The notes: generated by a model not told the origin, from the letters alone. A stretch of 64,000 nt of DNA from Carettochelys insculpta (GCF_033958435.1 NC_134137.1:174977501-175041500), one strand, 5' to 3'; positions 40,618 to 54,250 are shown, numbered from the stretch's first letter. A program made the numbers and translations.

Positions 40618-41579
40618 TAGGGTGACCAGACCTCTCCAGGCCAAATACGGGATGGGGGGGCGGAGGGGTGAGCTAGTGTCCCATCCAAAAAGGGACAGAT
40701 GGTCACTTGAACAGTCAGGCAGTAGCTGCCCTGTGGAGGCTGCCACATTACTGAGGGGGGAGGGCTCCCTGGCTGCAGGGTGCAGCAGCAGCTCCCGGCT
40801 GGGAGCCAGGTGGCAGCTGCACCTATCAGGCTGCAGCTCCCCTGAGCAGCGGGGAGTCGGGAGCCAGGTGGTAGCCATGCTGGTCCAGCTCCGGGTTCCC
40901 AGAGCCATGGGGAGCCAGATCTGGACCAGCAGATCTGGAGCCATGAGCCAGGAGGCAGCTACATTGCTCATCCTCCAGCTCCCCCGAGCAGCAGGAAGCC
41001 AGGAGTCAGGTGGCAGCTGTGCTGCTTGGGCTCCAGTTAGGCAGCAGCTGTGCCACTCGGGCTCTAGCTCCCCTGAGCAGCAGGGAGCCAGGCAGCTGCT
41101 GCGCCACTTGGACTCCGGCTCCCCACTTTTTCCTGAAACCAAATAGGAAGAAGGGGCTTTCGAAGTCAGGGGGGTCCTTTTGAAAGGCCCCCGTCTACAT
41201 GGGCAGCGTGCATTCCAAAAGCGGCACTTTTGCACCGCGCACGGCCACCATTATGTTAGTGGGGCTCTGCATATTCATGGCAGCGCCTCATTAGCCTCCT
41301 CCAACCTGCCTCATTAATGTGCCCCCTTGGAGAGGAGAGGGCCTGTGTAGACACAGCTGGGGAGCAGGATGTGGGCCAGCCATGCCAGGGATCCTCCCAG
41401 GCGCAGGGAGCTGGCTTCCTGGCAGAAGTTCCCTCTGGGCTCCAGCTCCCCACAGCTTGGGGAGTCAGGAGCCAACAAATAAAGGGAAATTAGCCCCTTT
41501 TCATAAATAAATTGGGACACTTTCCTGGCACCTGAAATGCGGGGCTGTCTTGGCCATTATGGGGCAGATGGTCACCCTA
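40618..41579. mobile_element. hAT-like element (962 bp) with repetitive interior and nested MITE fragment
   Basis: The left end tagggtgaccagacc and the right end cagatggtcacccta are inverted. Flanking 8-mers ttgcttta (40,610-40,617) and ttgctttt (41,580-41,587) match at seven of eight bases. The interior (40,740-41,110) repeats ccctgagcagcagggagccaggtggcagctg-type units. A Harbinger-type fragment is nested at about 41,145-41,363. No transposase. Confidence 0.82.
41145..41363. mobile_element. Harbinger-type MITE fragment nested in the hAT-like element
   Basis: The left part, aggaagaaggggctttcgaagtcaggggggtccttttgaaagg, resembles the central arm of the 21,228 palindrome. The right part ends gagggcctgtgtagacacagc, which resembles the family terminus. 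Its left terminus is missing. Confidence 0.6.
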
Positions 41580-41639
41580 TTGCTTTTGAAAACATTGTGT
41601 GTGTAGTTGTTTTAACTAATTTGGTCCCTGGGCAAGAGA

Positions 41640-41770
41640 GAGACAAGACAGATGAGGTAATATTTATTGGACCAACTTCTCTTGGTGGAAGGTCTGAGCT
41701 TTCAAGTTACACAGAGCCCTTCTTCAGGTCTTAGGGAGGAAGCAGAGTGCCTGACTAAATACAAGTTGGG
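41640..41770 (+). repeat. interspersed repeat fragment
   Basis: gatgaggtaatatttattggaccaacttct followed by gctttcaagttacacagagcccttcttcagg is a sequence I recognise as a widespread interspersed repeat of reptile and bird genomes. I cannot name the family with certainty. Confidence 0.5.
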
Positions 41771-42121
41771 CCAGATTGCTAAGCAGAAGCAGTAATTAAC
41801 CTCACCTGCCTTGTCTCTTTGAAAACAGTTTCAGTAGCATCTTTATCATGGCAGAAGAGTCTCGGAGGTAGCTCTACAAGCCTTTATGTGTACCTTAGCT
41901 GCTTTTCTTTTTTGATTTACCTAGTAATAATGTCCCCAGTTGGTTTTGCATATTTTAGCACCAAATTTGGAGCTTTTAGCATAGGTGTCCTTTTTTTTTT
42001 TGCAAATTTAAAGATATGTTCTCTGTTCCCTCTACCATTAATGGGACATCCCCATTTACTGCAAAATAGAGCACATCAGAAAACAGAATTTCTGTACCCT
42101 GAGACATTACAGTATTTTGTT

Positions 42122-42325
42122 AACAACAAGAAGTCCTGTGGCACCTTATAGACTAACAGATACTTTGGAGCATAAGCTTTCGTGGGCAAAGACCCGCTTC
42201 ATTGGATGCATGAGTGGGGGGGTGGGTAGTTTCAGAGGGGTATTTATAGAGTGGGGTCCCAGAAAAAGGGAGGACCAGGGCTGACAAGGTCTATTCAGCA
42301 AGGTGGGAATGGCCATATACCATGC
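42122..42325 (-). repeat. interspersed repeat tail, family shared with 49,983 and 52,850
   Basis: On the - strand it contains gaagcgggtctttgcccacgaaagcttatgc and ctgttagtctataaggtgccacaggac. The same tail appears at 49,983-50,165, 52,850-53,110 and 53,940-54,060. It may be the 3' end of a Penelope-like or other retroelement; the family was not verified. Confidence 0.6.
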
Positions 42326-42365
42326 ATGCACTTCTAGGTTTGAAAATCGAATCCTCTGAAAATAA

Positions 42366-42821
<456 letters not shown>

Positions 42822-43098
42822 TAGCATACTATCTAATGTTTCCCTTCCACTCAAATGTCATTTTTATTTTTTTTTTATGACTGGCACTCACAACCATGAC
42901 CAGAAAAAAGTATGATTGGCTAAAATGCCCTTCCATGGAGTTCTTTTGTGACAGAACATTAACTTCCATTAAGTAAACTAGCATCCAGAAACTCAAAGGG
43001 TTTAGTTAGTAGACAGTCTTTTTTTACTACAGTAAGTTATTTTGATTCAGAGGTTTCTCTACCATGCTATGCAGACAGTACTATCTATAATTCAAGTA

Positions 43099-43951
43099 CG
43101 TGTTGAACCTCTCTACTCCAGCACCCTTAAGACCTGATCAGTTATGAATGAGAGAATTTGCCGGACCACGGGAGGTCAGTATTGTCTAGCACATTACCAA
43201 TACTTCCACTGCTTATTAGGCTCCTAGAAGACATTTGGAGTACACTCATCCCATGCTGTACAAGCACAATTGGTTCCCAACTTTCTGCTCATAGGTGAAA
43301 ACTCGTAAGAGGGACACTAAATTACCATTAAAATACATGTAAAAGTCTTTGATTGGTTCCTAGTGCTCCTAATTGGGGGAAGGAGTGGCAGCATGTAGCT
43401 TGAAAGGTAAGTGAACCGGGGCGGGGGGGTGTTGGAAAAGGTGCAGTATCTGTGGGGGGTGTAGTGAGCTGGGGGGTTCTGGGCCTGAGTGGGTGTTGGG
43501 AGCTGACGGGGCATGGGGAGTTGTGAGCCACTGGTGTTGGGAACAAGCCAGGTGGGTTTGCGGGTTTCCCCACGCCCTGGCCAGGGACCCCTTGGCTGGA
43601 GCAGAGCCAGCCATGGGGCTGTGGGTTTCCCCATGCCCAGCCAGGGACCCTGTGGCTGGCTCTTATAAATGGGGAAAGTTCACTCTTTTAGTGAAAAAAG
43701 GTATGTGTTTATGTCCCTCGTTTTAGCAAGTACTCGTAAGTCAAGTACTTGTTAAATGAGGGTTGAGTGTAAATTACAGCTAGTAACAACACAGAACACT
43801 GGGAGCCAGGACTGGTGGCTGTAAACAAACTTTAGGGGACCACAGGAAATTTGTCCACCCTCATGGTAAGTGCTCACCCAGCTAACTAAACTCATGCCAG
43901 ATTACAAATGTTGCCAGACAAGAGAGTGCCAGATTAGAGAGGTTCAACCTG
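43099..43951. mobile_element. Tigger/pogo-like MITE split by a nested element
   Basis: The left end cgtgttgaacctctctactcc and the right end agagaggttcaacctg match the family at 13,431. The left arm (ggaccacgggaggtcagtattgtctagcacattaccaa) is nearly identical to 13,489-13,521. It continues after the insert with cacagaacactgggagccaggactggtggct. Flanks are TA on the left and TG on the right. Confidence 0.85.
43243..43769. mobile_element. nested TA-target element (527 bp) with G-rich interior
   Basis: The ends cactcatcccatgctgtacaag and cttgttaaatgagggttgagtg are inverted repeats. TA duplications flank it at 43,241-43,242 and 43,770-43,771. The interior (43,400-43,560) is a G-rich degenerate repeat. 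It lies inside the Tigger-like element at 43,099-43,951. The uninterrupted paralogue at 13,431 shows the empty site. Confidence 0.85.
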
Positions 43952-44454
43952 TGCCATCAGCTGACATATTAATGTTTCTCTTGGCCCCTTCTGTGTCCTC
44001 CTTGTCTGTCTTTTCATGCAATTTTTATCCCTTTTCCTGAAAAAAACAAGTACGATAATTACTGCATGACTGGATCTGCTGTTTAAAGTTGGGATCTTGT
44101 GAAATGCACAGACCAGAACGTGTAGTATAAGAACTAGAGCATGTAGTCACTAGATTCATATGAAAAACTATTTTTGGAAGACAAAAATCACATGCTTTTT
44201 GGTCAGCAGACACTACGTAATTGAATTTCATATAGCGTTACTTAAGCGACATTTAACTTTATGTTCTGTGATATGAAATTTCCCATAAGAAGATAATAAA
44301 ATGATGAAGGTATTTATATTTCAATGGGGCGCTGCTTCCAGTCTACTGGAAAAATCTCACAAAAAGCAGCAGACATTATGACAATGATTATACCAGTTGA
44401 TATCAGTGCTTTAGTAATGAAGATCTGCAGCCAAAATGACCACAGTAAACCTTA

Positions 44455-44816
44455 GGCTATGCCTATATTAGGCATAGAAAATCAACTGTAGATATGCAAT
44501 TTTAGGTACGCCAACTGCATAGCTAAAATTGGCATATCTGTGCTCAGATAGCTTGTCTGTCTTTACGGGGAAAGGAGTACTGGAACCCCTGTCTACTGAC
44601 AAAAGGGCCCGGGAGCATCTACGCAGTTGTTTTGTCAACTGAACACTGGCGAGAGAGGCGTTATGCCTGAATGGGGAGAGGTATAACGCTGCTGGTGGAT
44701 GTGCTGGGTTTTGTCAACAGACTGTTGACAAAGCTCACTTTGCGTTTAGGTGCTCTGCGGTTTTTCCCCACAAAAGCCCAGGTTTGAAGGGAAATGTCTC
44801 TTGTGTAGACGTAGCC
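44455..44816. mobile_element. Harbinger-like MITE (362 bp)
   Basis: The left end ggctatgcctatattaggc and the right end ttgtgtagacgtagcc are inverted. Exact TTA duplications lie at 44,452-44,454 and 44,817-44,819, the classic PIF/Harbinger target. The interior has ttttgtcaac/gttgacaaa motifs, also seen in the 53,370 element. No gene. Confidence 0.85.
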
Positions 44817-46127
<1,311 letters not shown>

Positions 46128-46351
46128 TGAAAGCATAAATGGGGCTGTGAATAAACAAACCAAAAAAAACCAAACCAACAGTGAGAGTTTGTGTAGCATA
46201 TGAAATATATTTTTTCTACATTAAACGTCATTGTCCTGTCATATTAAATAAGTAAATGTAGTAACTCAGGTCATTTGTAGTTTTAAAAAATCCTCTCAAA
46301 CAGAAATTACTCTTTTTGGGTACTATAAAGAAATAACTTTCTGAAAAATCA

Positions 46352-48560
46352 GTCATAGAATCATAGAATCTTAAAAGGGCTAGCAGGGCCTCAGCAGGTC
46401 AGTGAGTCCAGCCCCCTGCTTAAAGCAGGATTAATCCCAACTAAATCACCCCAGACACGACTTTGTCAAGCCAGGACTTACAAACCTTTAGGGGTGGAGA
46501 TTCTACCACCTCTCAAGCCAACACATTCCAGAGCTTCACCGTTCTCCTGGTGAAATAGTTTTTCCTAATATCCAACCTACACCTCTCCCTCCGTAACTTC
46601 AGACCATTGTTCCTTGTTCTGGCATCAGTCACCATTGAGAACAGTCTCTCTGTCCAGCCTCTTTAGAGCTCCCCTTCAGGAAGTTGAAGGCTGCTATCAA
46701 ATCACCCTTCACTCTTATTTTCTGCAAACTAAATAAGCCCAGATCCTTCAGCCTCTTCTCAGTGCTCATGTGCTCCAGCCCCCTAATCATTTTTGTTGCC
46801 CTCCGCTAGACCTGCTCCAATGAATCCACACACTTTCTGTACTGAGGGCCCAGAACTGGATGCAGCACTCCAGATGTGGCCTCACCAGTGCTGAGTAGAG
46901 GGGGCTAACTTCTCTAGATCTGCTGGCGGTGCTCCTCCTAATGCACCCCAATATGTTGTTAGCCTTCTTGGCTACAAGGGCACACTGTTGATTCATATCC
47001 AGCGTCTCATCCACTGTCATCCCCAGTTCCTTTTCCGCTGCACTGCAACTTATTCAGTCGGCTCCAGCCTGTAACAATGTTTGGGATCCTCATCAGATTA
47101 CATTTGGCCCAATTCTCCAGTTTATGTAGGTCGCTCTGGACCCTGTCCCTACCCTCCAATGTATCTACCTGTCTCCCCAGCTTAGTGTCATCTGCAAATT
47201 TGCTGAGGGTGCAATCCATTCCCTCATCAAGGTCGTTAATGAAAATGTTGAACAATACTGGCCCCAGAACTGATCCCTGGGGCACTCCACTTGAAACTGA
47301 CCACCAACCAGAGATAGAATCTTTGACTGCTACCTGTTGGGTCGAACATCGAGCCAGCTTTTTATCTACCTTATAGTCCAGTTATCCAATCCATACTTCC
47401 TTAAATTATGAGGAAGTATATTGTGGGAGACTGTATCAAAAGCCTTGCTGAAGTCAAGGAATATCACATCCATTGACTTTCCCATTCCACATAGCCAGTT
47501 ACCTCATCATAGAAAGCCGAACTGGTTGCCTACCATATTTGCTTTTCTTACTGCACATTGGTATGGATTGTTCCAATAAGCCTACTTTAAAACACAGCCA
47601 GTTCTCCTGAACTCCTTTTCCCTTCACGTTAGTTTCTGAGGGGATCCTGTCCATCAGTTTTCTGAGGGAGTTGGAGTCTGCTTTTCTGAAATCAAGGGTC
47701 AGTATTTTACCGCTCACCTTTCTTCCTTTTGTCAGGATCCTAAAATCCACCATCCCAGGATCACTGCAGCCCAGGGTACCACCCACTTCTATTAGTTCTT
47801 TCCTGTTTGTGAGCAGTAGGTCAAGCTGCACACAGGCCGTGATTGGTTCCTTCAGCACTTGTGCCTGGAAGTCATCCCCACTATTTTTCAAAAACTTCCT
47901 GGATTGTCTGTGTGCTGCTGTTCTGGTCTCCCAGCAAATGTCTGGGTGATTAAAGTCTCCCATGAGAACCAGGGCCTGTGTTTTGGAAGCTTCTCTTAGA
48001 TGTCTGAAGAAAGTCTCATCTAACTGATCTGGCAGTCTATAGCAGACACCGTCCACAACATCACCTCTCTTGTTTCCACCTCTAATCTTAACCCAAAGCC
48101 ACTCAGCTGGCTTTTCTCCCTCCATATGCTGGAGCTCTGAGCAATCATACTTCTCTTTTACATACAGCACCACCCCTCCTCCTTTTCTCCCCTGCTTGTC
48201 CCTCCATGAGCACCCTTCCATGACAGTGCTCCAGTTATGCAAGTCATCCCACCAAGTCTCCGTTTTTCCAATCAGCTCATACTCCTTTGGCTGTGCCAGG
48301 GTCTCTAATTCTTCCTGTTTGTTTCCCAGGCTTCCTGCATTTGTGTACAAACACTTTAGATTGTCCTACTTTCTCCTTTTGAATCAGGGCTCCTCTGTTG
48401 CACCCTTCTCCTTCCCCACTTACCTCAGGGTTGGTGTCACTGTCCCCCAATGAACCCAGTATAAAGCCCTCCTCACTAGGTTTGCAAGCCTGCCTGCAAA
48501 GATACTTTTCCATGTCTTCATTAGGTGGATCCTGTCTCTTCCTAGCAATTCTTGTTCCAG
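46352..48560 (-). pseudogene. CR1 LINE, internally deleted ORF2 copy (about 2.2 kb)
   Basis: On the - strand the endonuclease runs from about 48,350: YTNAGSLGNKQEEL, LIGKTETWWDD, a KGGGVVLYVKEKY strand, LMGDFNHPDICWE and CSDPGMVDF. The catalytic SDH motif reads SDP. The frame breaks near 47,510, where sequence jumps to the FSKAFD-type region of the reverse transcriptase, so its N-terminal part appears deleted. The catalytic stretch follows ([28 protein letters not shown]) at 47,007-47,285, then [19 protein letters not shown] and the CR1 3' end near 46,352. Inactive. Confidence 0.9.
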
Positions 48561-49559
48561 AAATAGAATCCCATGGAATCTGTCATCACCATAAGCAAAG
48601 TGATTATTTTATCTGCGAGGGTTAAAAATCATGTGTTCCATGAGAGTTTTTTTCAGACTTTTATTATCTAGTTACAATTTCTTAGAAGGAAGATGCTGGG
48701 GAGTGGGGTGCGGGATGAAAAAGTCACATTACAAGAAAATATAAACCATAGATCTAGCATAATCTGATGCAGTAACCAGGTATAAATAAGCTACAAAAAC
48801 ACACCATACTGTCTCTGACTTGCTCATATAGCTTTTGCAAAAGATGTGATGACATATTGCTTATTGGGATGGACATTAATTATACTGTATAATGTACTAT
48901 ATTACCGGAGGAGAAGTATAATAATAGCATGCATCATTGTTCAAATCAAATGGAAAAAGCTTTAAATTATCTAGTTAACTCTGCTCTATTATTTCTCATT
49001 TTCTTTGTCGTTGAGCTGTCCCTTTCTCTCATCATTACTCTATGCGTACATAAGTGTCTGCACTTTACATAGGCATTAAAGCTGTGAATTAATGCAATTT
49101 CATTGTTTCGTCTGATGAATGCACTGGTCAGTCCATCAGCATTAATTGCAAAGGGGCAGAATACCATCTCAGCACCCTGCCCTGTGTGCCCCATGATTTG
49201 GCACTTTTTGCAAAGCCTGCACATTAATACATCACATCAAAGCTTACTAAAACTATTTTGCTGAACGTCTTTCACAGCTTGCAATGCATAAAGACAAAAA
49301 TATTTGTAATCCTTAAAATGAGTTCATTTTCCAAGTACAGCATGAAAGGAAGTTAGTCACAGACCTGTCACACAACATGTCAGTGGTGTTGGAAATAATT
49401 TTATAGCGATGGTGCTGACAGACATTGAACCAAACTGTAAATCCTATGTATAATGGATGCCTCTTGAAGTCAGGGTGCTGCAGCACCTCCTGCACCCTTA
49501 GTTCCAAGTACCTATGCAACGTGTGATCTTAAGGATTGACATTAGGGCCCAGGTTTTGC
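48561..49559. other. DSCAM intron, no recognisable feature
   Basis: AT-rich intron between repeats. Nothing assigned. Confidence 0.5.
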
Positions 49560-49795
49560 AGGATAAAACATGAACCATGACTCAGGAGAACTGGATTCTA
49601 TGTCCTGAGTGATGTTAGTCATGTCACATTTATTTCACCACTCTGTGCCTCAGTTTCCTTCATCATTAAAATGGGGATACTGAGGTTTATCTACTTCTCA
49701 GCGATATTGTGAGACTTAATCCTGTAATGTAATCCTGATCACAGTGCTTTGTGATAGCTGGGTAGAAAGCATTATCACTGTGCACATCCAGAGTA
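49560..49795 (+). mobile_element. MIR (CORE-SINE) copy
   Basis: Contains the conserved core ctctgtgcctcagtttccttcatcattaaaatgggga, followed by the typical gttgtgagacttaat-like and gtgctttgtgatagctgggtag 3' part. The tRNA head is degraded. Old and inactive. Confidence 0.88.
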
Positions 49796-49982
49796 TTTTC
49801 ATTCTGATAATTAGCATGATTTTTTCGTAGATTCATAGATTATAAAATCCAAATGAATCACTCTGATCACCTAATCTAACCTGCTGTATAACACAGGCCA
49901 TAGAGCTTTCCTGGATTGATTCCCACTAGAGCATAATTATGGCATATGTGATTTTAAAATTGCCAGTGATAGAGATAACATG

Positions 49983-50165
49983 CAGTCCTCCAGCACCTTA
50001 AACACTAACACATGTATTAGGTCATGAGTTGTTTACTCCACTAATCTGAAGTGGGTCTTACCCACGAAAGCTCATTACCTAATAAATTTGTTCGTGTTTA
50101 AGATGCTACAGGAATGCTTGTTATTTGTGAAACCGCAGACTAACGTGGCTACCCCCTTCAGACTG
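49983..50165 (+). repeat. interspersed repeat tail, + orientation
   Basis: cttacccacgaaagctcattacctaataaatttgtt, then taagatgctacaggaatgcttgtt and gcagactaacgtggctaccc. Same family as 42,122-42,325 but on the opposite strand. Confidence 0.65.
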
Positions 50166-52549
50166 TGATAGGGAGTCCAGCACAGCCCTTGGAAAGTTGT
50201 TCCGTTGTTAATTATCCTCATTAAAATCTGCACTTTGTTCTGAGTCAGAATTTGGCTAGCTTCAACATTCAGCCACTGCATCTTGTAGTATCTTTGCTAC
50301 ACTGAAGACCCCTCTATTATCAGATTTCTATTCCTCCTGTTAGTAGCCTCTGCTCAACTCACCCTTTAACCTTCTCTTCTATAAACTAAAGAGAGCTTGT
50401 TGAGTCTTTCCATATTGGGTGTGTTTTCGCTACACAGAGAATGTTGCAAAATGATCCTTAGTATCCTGCCAACCTGTTCTAATGAAACCCTGCTGTGGAA
50501 CATTACATGGGCACTTTTGACATGTACAGCAACTCATGTAAAGATTTCATTATCAAGGCTTTCAAAACCCCATTCTCGCAAACTGTGTGGAGTGTGAAAC
50601 TCACAGGCACTGACTTTCTTCTGTCTGAGGGGGGCTCCCCTCTTGCTCCCCCTGTTCCCCAAAGGCCCTACCCTCTCCCTGCCTCTTCTCACCCTATTCC
50701 ATCCCCCAAGTGCACTTTGCCTTCTTGGGCTCCCCCAACTCCATTGCTCTCACCTCCCTGAGACCCTGCACTGCCTCTTCCTGCCCCGTCTGACTCCCCA
50801 GGTGTGCTCGCCCTTGGTCCTCTGCTTCCCCTCCACTCCCTCTTCCAACACCTCCCCCCTGTAACTAACCAGTGGATGGCTGGGGGGTTTTTTAGCAGCC
50901 ATGTGGCTGGGTCCCTGAAGGCTAAGTAGCCTAGTGGCTAGGTTGTTGAGTAAGAGAGTAGAAAAGGGATGGGATGGCCTTTTTTTCTCCCTGTGTTCCT
51001 GTCCCAGGAACACTGAGCCACTCTCTATTTTAGTGCTTAAGTTTTGTGTGTGGCTCCACAAGTCCAGATTCTCCTTAGTTGGGATTCCCAATAGGGTTCC
51101 CTCCTTTAGCCCAGAAGTGTAATGGTAGGTGGTTAGTGCTCCCATGGCTGCTGGGCAGGCAGGCTGTGGCTCTTGCCCTCAGACTGCGGAACCATGCTCT
51201 TGCCTCCTCACTAATCAGTTGCCCCCAAATGAGCCAGTCTCCTTCCTTTTCTCCCCCATCCAAGCCTGGCATTGGTCGCAGGTCAAGTGGGATGGGGTTA
51301 ACTGGGCCTAGAGGCTTTCTTTGACCCCTGCAATGCTAAGGCCTCCTTTCTCTATTCCCTCAAAACCCATGTTTTCCTGTCAGTGCTTTGGCCCCAGAGT
51401 ACCCAAGGAGTCAGCACCCCCTATGGTGAACTCACCTTAAAGTTCTTCTAATTTATGAAATTAATCCTGTTCAGAGACAAACTACTTGTGGAGCTTCTCA
51501 GAAGACTTTCCATTTTCACAACATCATTTTTCGTTTGTGGATATCAGAACAGGACACATACCATCTCTACTCTTACTAAATATTCCTCTGTTCATATACA
51601 CAGAAACTGAATCAGCCTCTTTGTCTCTAGCCTCACACTGGCAGCTCATGATCAACTGATTATCCAACGTGACCTCCAAATTTTTTTCAGAGTCACTGCT
51701 TCCCAGGATATAATCCCCAGCCTGTAAATATAACTGTCGTTCTTTGTGCTGAAATGTAGGAGCTTGCTTTTAAGTGTACTGAAATGCATATCATTTACTT
51801 ACCTTCAGCTTACCAAGGAACCGGCTCACTCTGTATCAGTGGCCTATCCTTTTCATTATTTACCTCTCCCTTGTTCTCTGTATTTTCTATGGACTTTATC
51901 ATTAAAGACTTTGTGTTTTCTTCCATGTCATTGATGAAAATTATTAAATGGTTTAGGGCTAAAAGCTGATTCCTCTGGATCCCCCTAGGCACTGTTTTAA
52001 CCTTCCTGAATCAAAACTTTTCATTCCTGGAAGAAGTCCATATTTTGATGTATAATCCCATTTCAGGATCAGAACAAATGGTCAAAATGTTTCTTACAGC
52101 TGAATTTTAAGTCCTGTTAGTTAGGCAATTTTATATCCATTTAATGTGTGTTATGCTGTTTTGTCTCATTCTGGTTTCTTATTCAAAATGTTATGGAAAT
52201 CTGAACACATGAGAGCAACACTGTTACATTAGCATCTCAACTTGTACTCTCGTCCAAGGAAGATACCAGGATCTCATGATTCATAGTGGGATGTGGGAGA
52301 ACGCTGTCCAGCAGGAGTTGACTGGGAGTACAATGAGTGGTTTTAGCCTGCCATAACATCCAGCTGAGCCATTTTGTGTCTGCACACCCACAGGAGCCAG
52401 AACTATCAATATGGATCCTGACCTAGAGGACGAGCTTCCCCACCATGTGCTGTCAGTTCTATTTCAGAAATCAGGCAAAGCATCTGTGAGATGCCAGTGG
52501 ACATTTCAACAGCTGTTTTTGACCTGAAGGATACTGACATGCCAGTCAC
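50166..52549. other. DSCAM intron, mostly unassigned
   Basis: Contains a pyrimidine-rich, C-rich segment at about 50,620-50,870. The remainder, including 50,880-51,420, has no family I can name and no credible coding sequence. Confidence 0.45.
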
Positions 52550-52552
52550 AAC

Positions 52553-52843
52553 CTAGCTGATGCTGTTCATGCCTGTTGCCTTAGCTGCAGACCTTGGTGC
52601 TTCTGGAGCAGGGCCATAAGCATAGACTTGTGGGATTACATTATCATGCAGACCTGTGTTGAGTAGCAGTGGCTTCAGGACTTTCACATAAAGAAGCAGA
52701 TGTTGCTGCACACTGGTGATCAACGTACCCCTGTTGTCAAATGCCAGGTTGTCCATGAGGAGAAGGTTCATATACAAGTCCAGAAAGCAGGTTGCTACAG
52801 TCCTCTGAAAGCTGGCTATCCCAAACTGCTCCAGGAAAGACAA
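52553..52843 (-). pseudogene. unidentified short coding-like segment next to a Harbinger fragment
   Basis: A 96-codon - strand frame (MSFLEQFGIASFQRTV, DLYMNLLLMDNLAFDNRGT) has a non-random, Leu-rich helical look. It lies directly beside an inserted repeat. Beyond that repeat, on the + strand at 54,060, is a HARBI1-like fragment. It could be the second protein of that element, but I do not recognise a domain. Low confidence that it was ever a gene. Confidence 0.3.
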
Positions 52844-52849
52844 GTATCA

Positions 52850-54060
52850 GAGGGGTAGATGAGTTAGTCCGCATCTGCAAAAACAAGGAGTTCTGTGGCA
52901 CATTAAAGATTAATAGATTTATTTGGGCATAAGCTTTTGTGGACAGAACCCCGCTTCATCAGATGCACAGAGTGGAAATTACTGAGTCAAGCATAAATAT
53001 AACTGCACATGAAGAGGAGGGAGATGCCTTATCAAGTGGTGGAGCAGAGCTAAGGAGGCCAATTAAGTCAGGATGGATGTGGTCCACTCCCAACAATTGA
53101 TGAGGAGGTGTGAATTCCAAAAGAGGGAAAATTGCTTTTGCAGTGAGCCAGCCAGTCGCAATCCTTATTCAAACCCAGATTAATAGTGTCAACTTTGCAA
53201 ATGAATTGCAGCTCTGCAGTTTCTCTTTGAAGTCTGATTTTGAATTTTTTATTGAAGAATGGCCACTTTTAAATCTCATACTGAGTGTCCAGGGAGACTG
53301 AAGTGCTATCCTACTGGTTTTTGTATATTACCATACTTGAAGTCTGATTTGTATCAATTTATTGTCTTGGGCTGTGGTTACACTACAGCGCTGTGTTGCC
53401 AGAAGTCACAGTCACAAGAGATTTCCTGGCAAAACTTTTGTTGACAGAGTGCAGCCACACACAAAAGCCAATCGGGAGAGCGCTCTACTCTGTTTACAGA
53501 GCAACTGGACAGCCAGGCTGCTCTCTCGACAAAACAGACACCCACAAGCACAGCAGACAGAGCTGCCCATTGTTGTGGATGTCCTGTCTGTCAAGAGAGG
53601 CCCCCTGGGGGCATTTACACAACTTTTTTTTTGGCAGAACCTCTCAACATCAGCATTCTGCCTCAGAGCTTTTGAGGCAGAACACTGACAGCAAAAGTAC
53701 TGTGTTTTGTTGAGATACTGTGGACAAATCCCATTTTGTGAGTGCACACTCCACGAGTTTTATTGACAAAACTGGGGTTTTGCCAGCAAAACTTGCTAAT
53801 ATAACCGTACTTTTGATGTTCACACCTCCTCATCAAGTGTTGGGCGTTGGCCACATCCACCCTGACTGATCTGGCCTCATTAGTACTTGTCCTCAGCTTA
53901 ATAAGTTAACTTCCTTCTTTGCATATGCTTGCATACTTACACCTGTATCTCTAACGTCCACTCCATGCATCTAAGTGGGTTTTAGCCTGTGAAAGCTTAT
54001 CCCAAAATAAATCTTTAAGTCTTCATGGTGTCCCAGGACTCCTTGTCGTTTTTGCCACAG
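52850..54060. repeat. retroelement-like repeats in inverted arrangement, interrupted by a MITE
   Basis: The left part (52,850-53,369) has the repeat tail in - orientation (aagcttttgtggacagaaccccgcttcatcagatgc), followed by its body. The right part (53,813-54,060) has the same tail in + orientation (gtgggttttagcctgtgaaagctt..tcccaggactccttgtc). The body is a sequence I have seen as a common turtle repeat. It may be Penelope-like; unverified. The 53,370 MITE sits inside it. Confidence 0.6.
53370..53812. mobile_element. Harbinger-like MITE (443 bp) inside another repeat
   Basis: The left end ggctgtggttacactacagc pairs with the right end gctaatataaccgtactt, with several mismatches. Exact TTG flanks lie at 53,367-53,369 and 53,813-53,815. 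The interior has ttttgttgacag and ctctcgacaaaacag motifs in opposite orientations. No gene. Confidence 0.65.
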
Positions 54061-54250
54061 GACTGTTGGCTAACCAGTTTGGCGTTGGCAAATCAGCTGC
54101 AGGGGCTGTCATGGGAGAAGTTTGTGAGGTGATCAGGACTGTGATGTACTCAGAAGTAGTGGGCATTACAAATGTCCCTGAAATAACCGCTGGCTTTGCA
54201 CTGGGGCCACTCATGTCTGTAGTTTGCCCTGCTGAAGGGAGAACATTGGT
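54060..54250 (+). pseudogene. HARBI1-like transposase fragment
   Basis: The + strand reads LLANQFGVGKSAAGAVMGEV, then CEVIRTVMYSEVVGIT and EITAGFALG. This parallels the helix-turn-helix and following region of the two transposases here (GHQFGVRKAAVGAVVMEV and GHQFGVGKATVGTILIEV). It starts at the edge of the inserted repeat and has no catalytic domain. It is a relic of a third Harbinger lineage. Confidence 0.7.
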
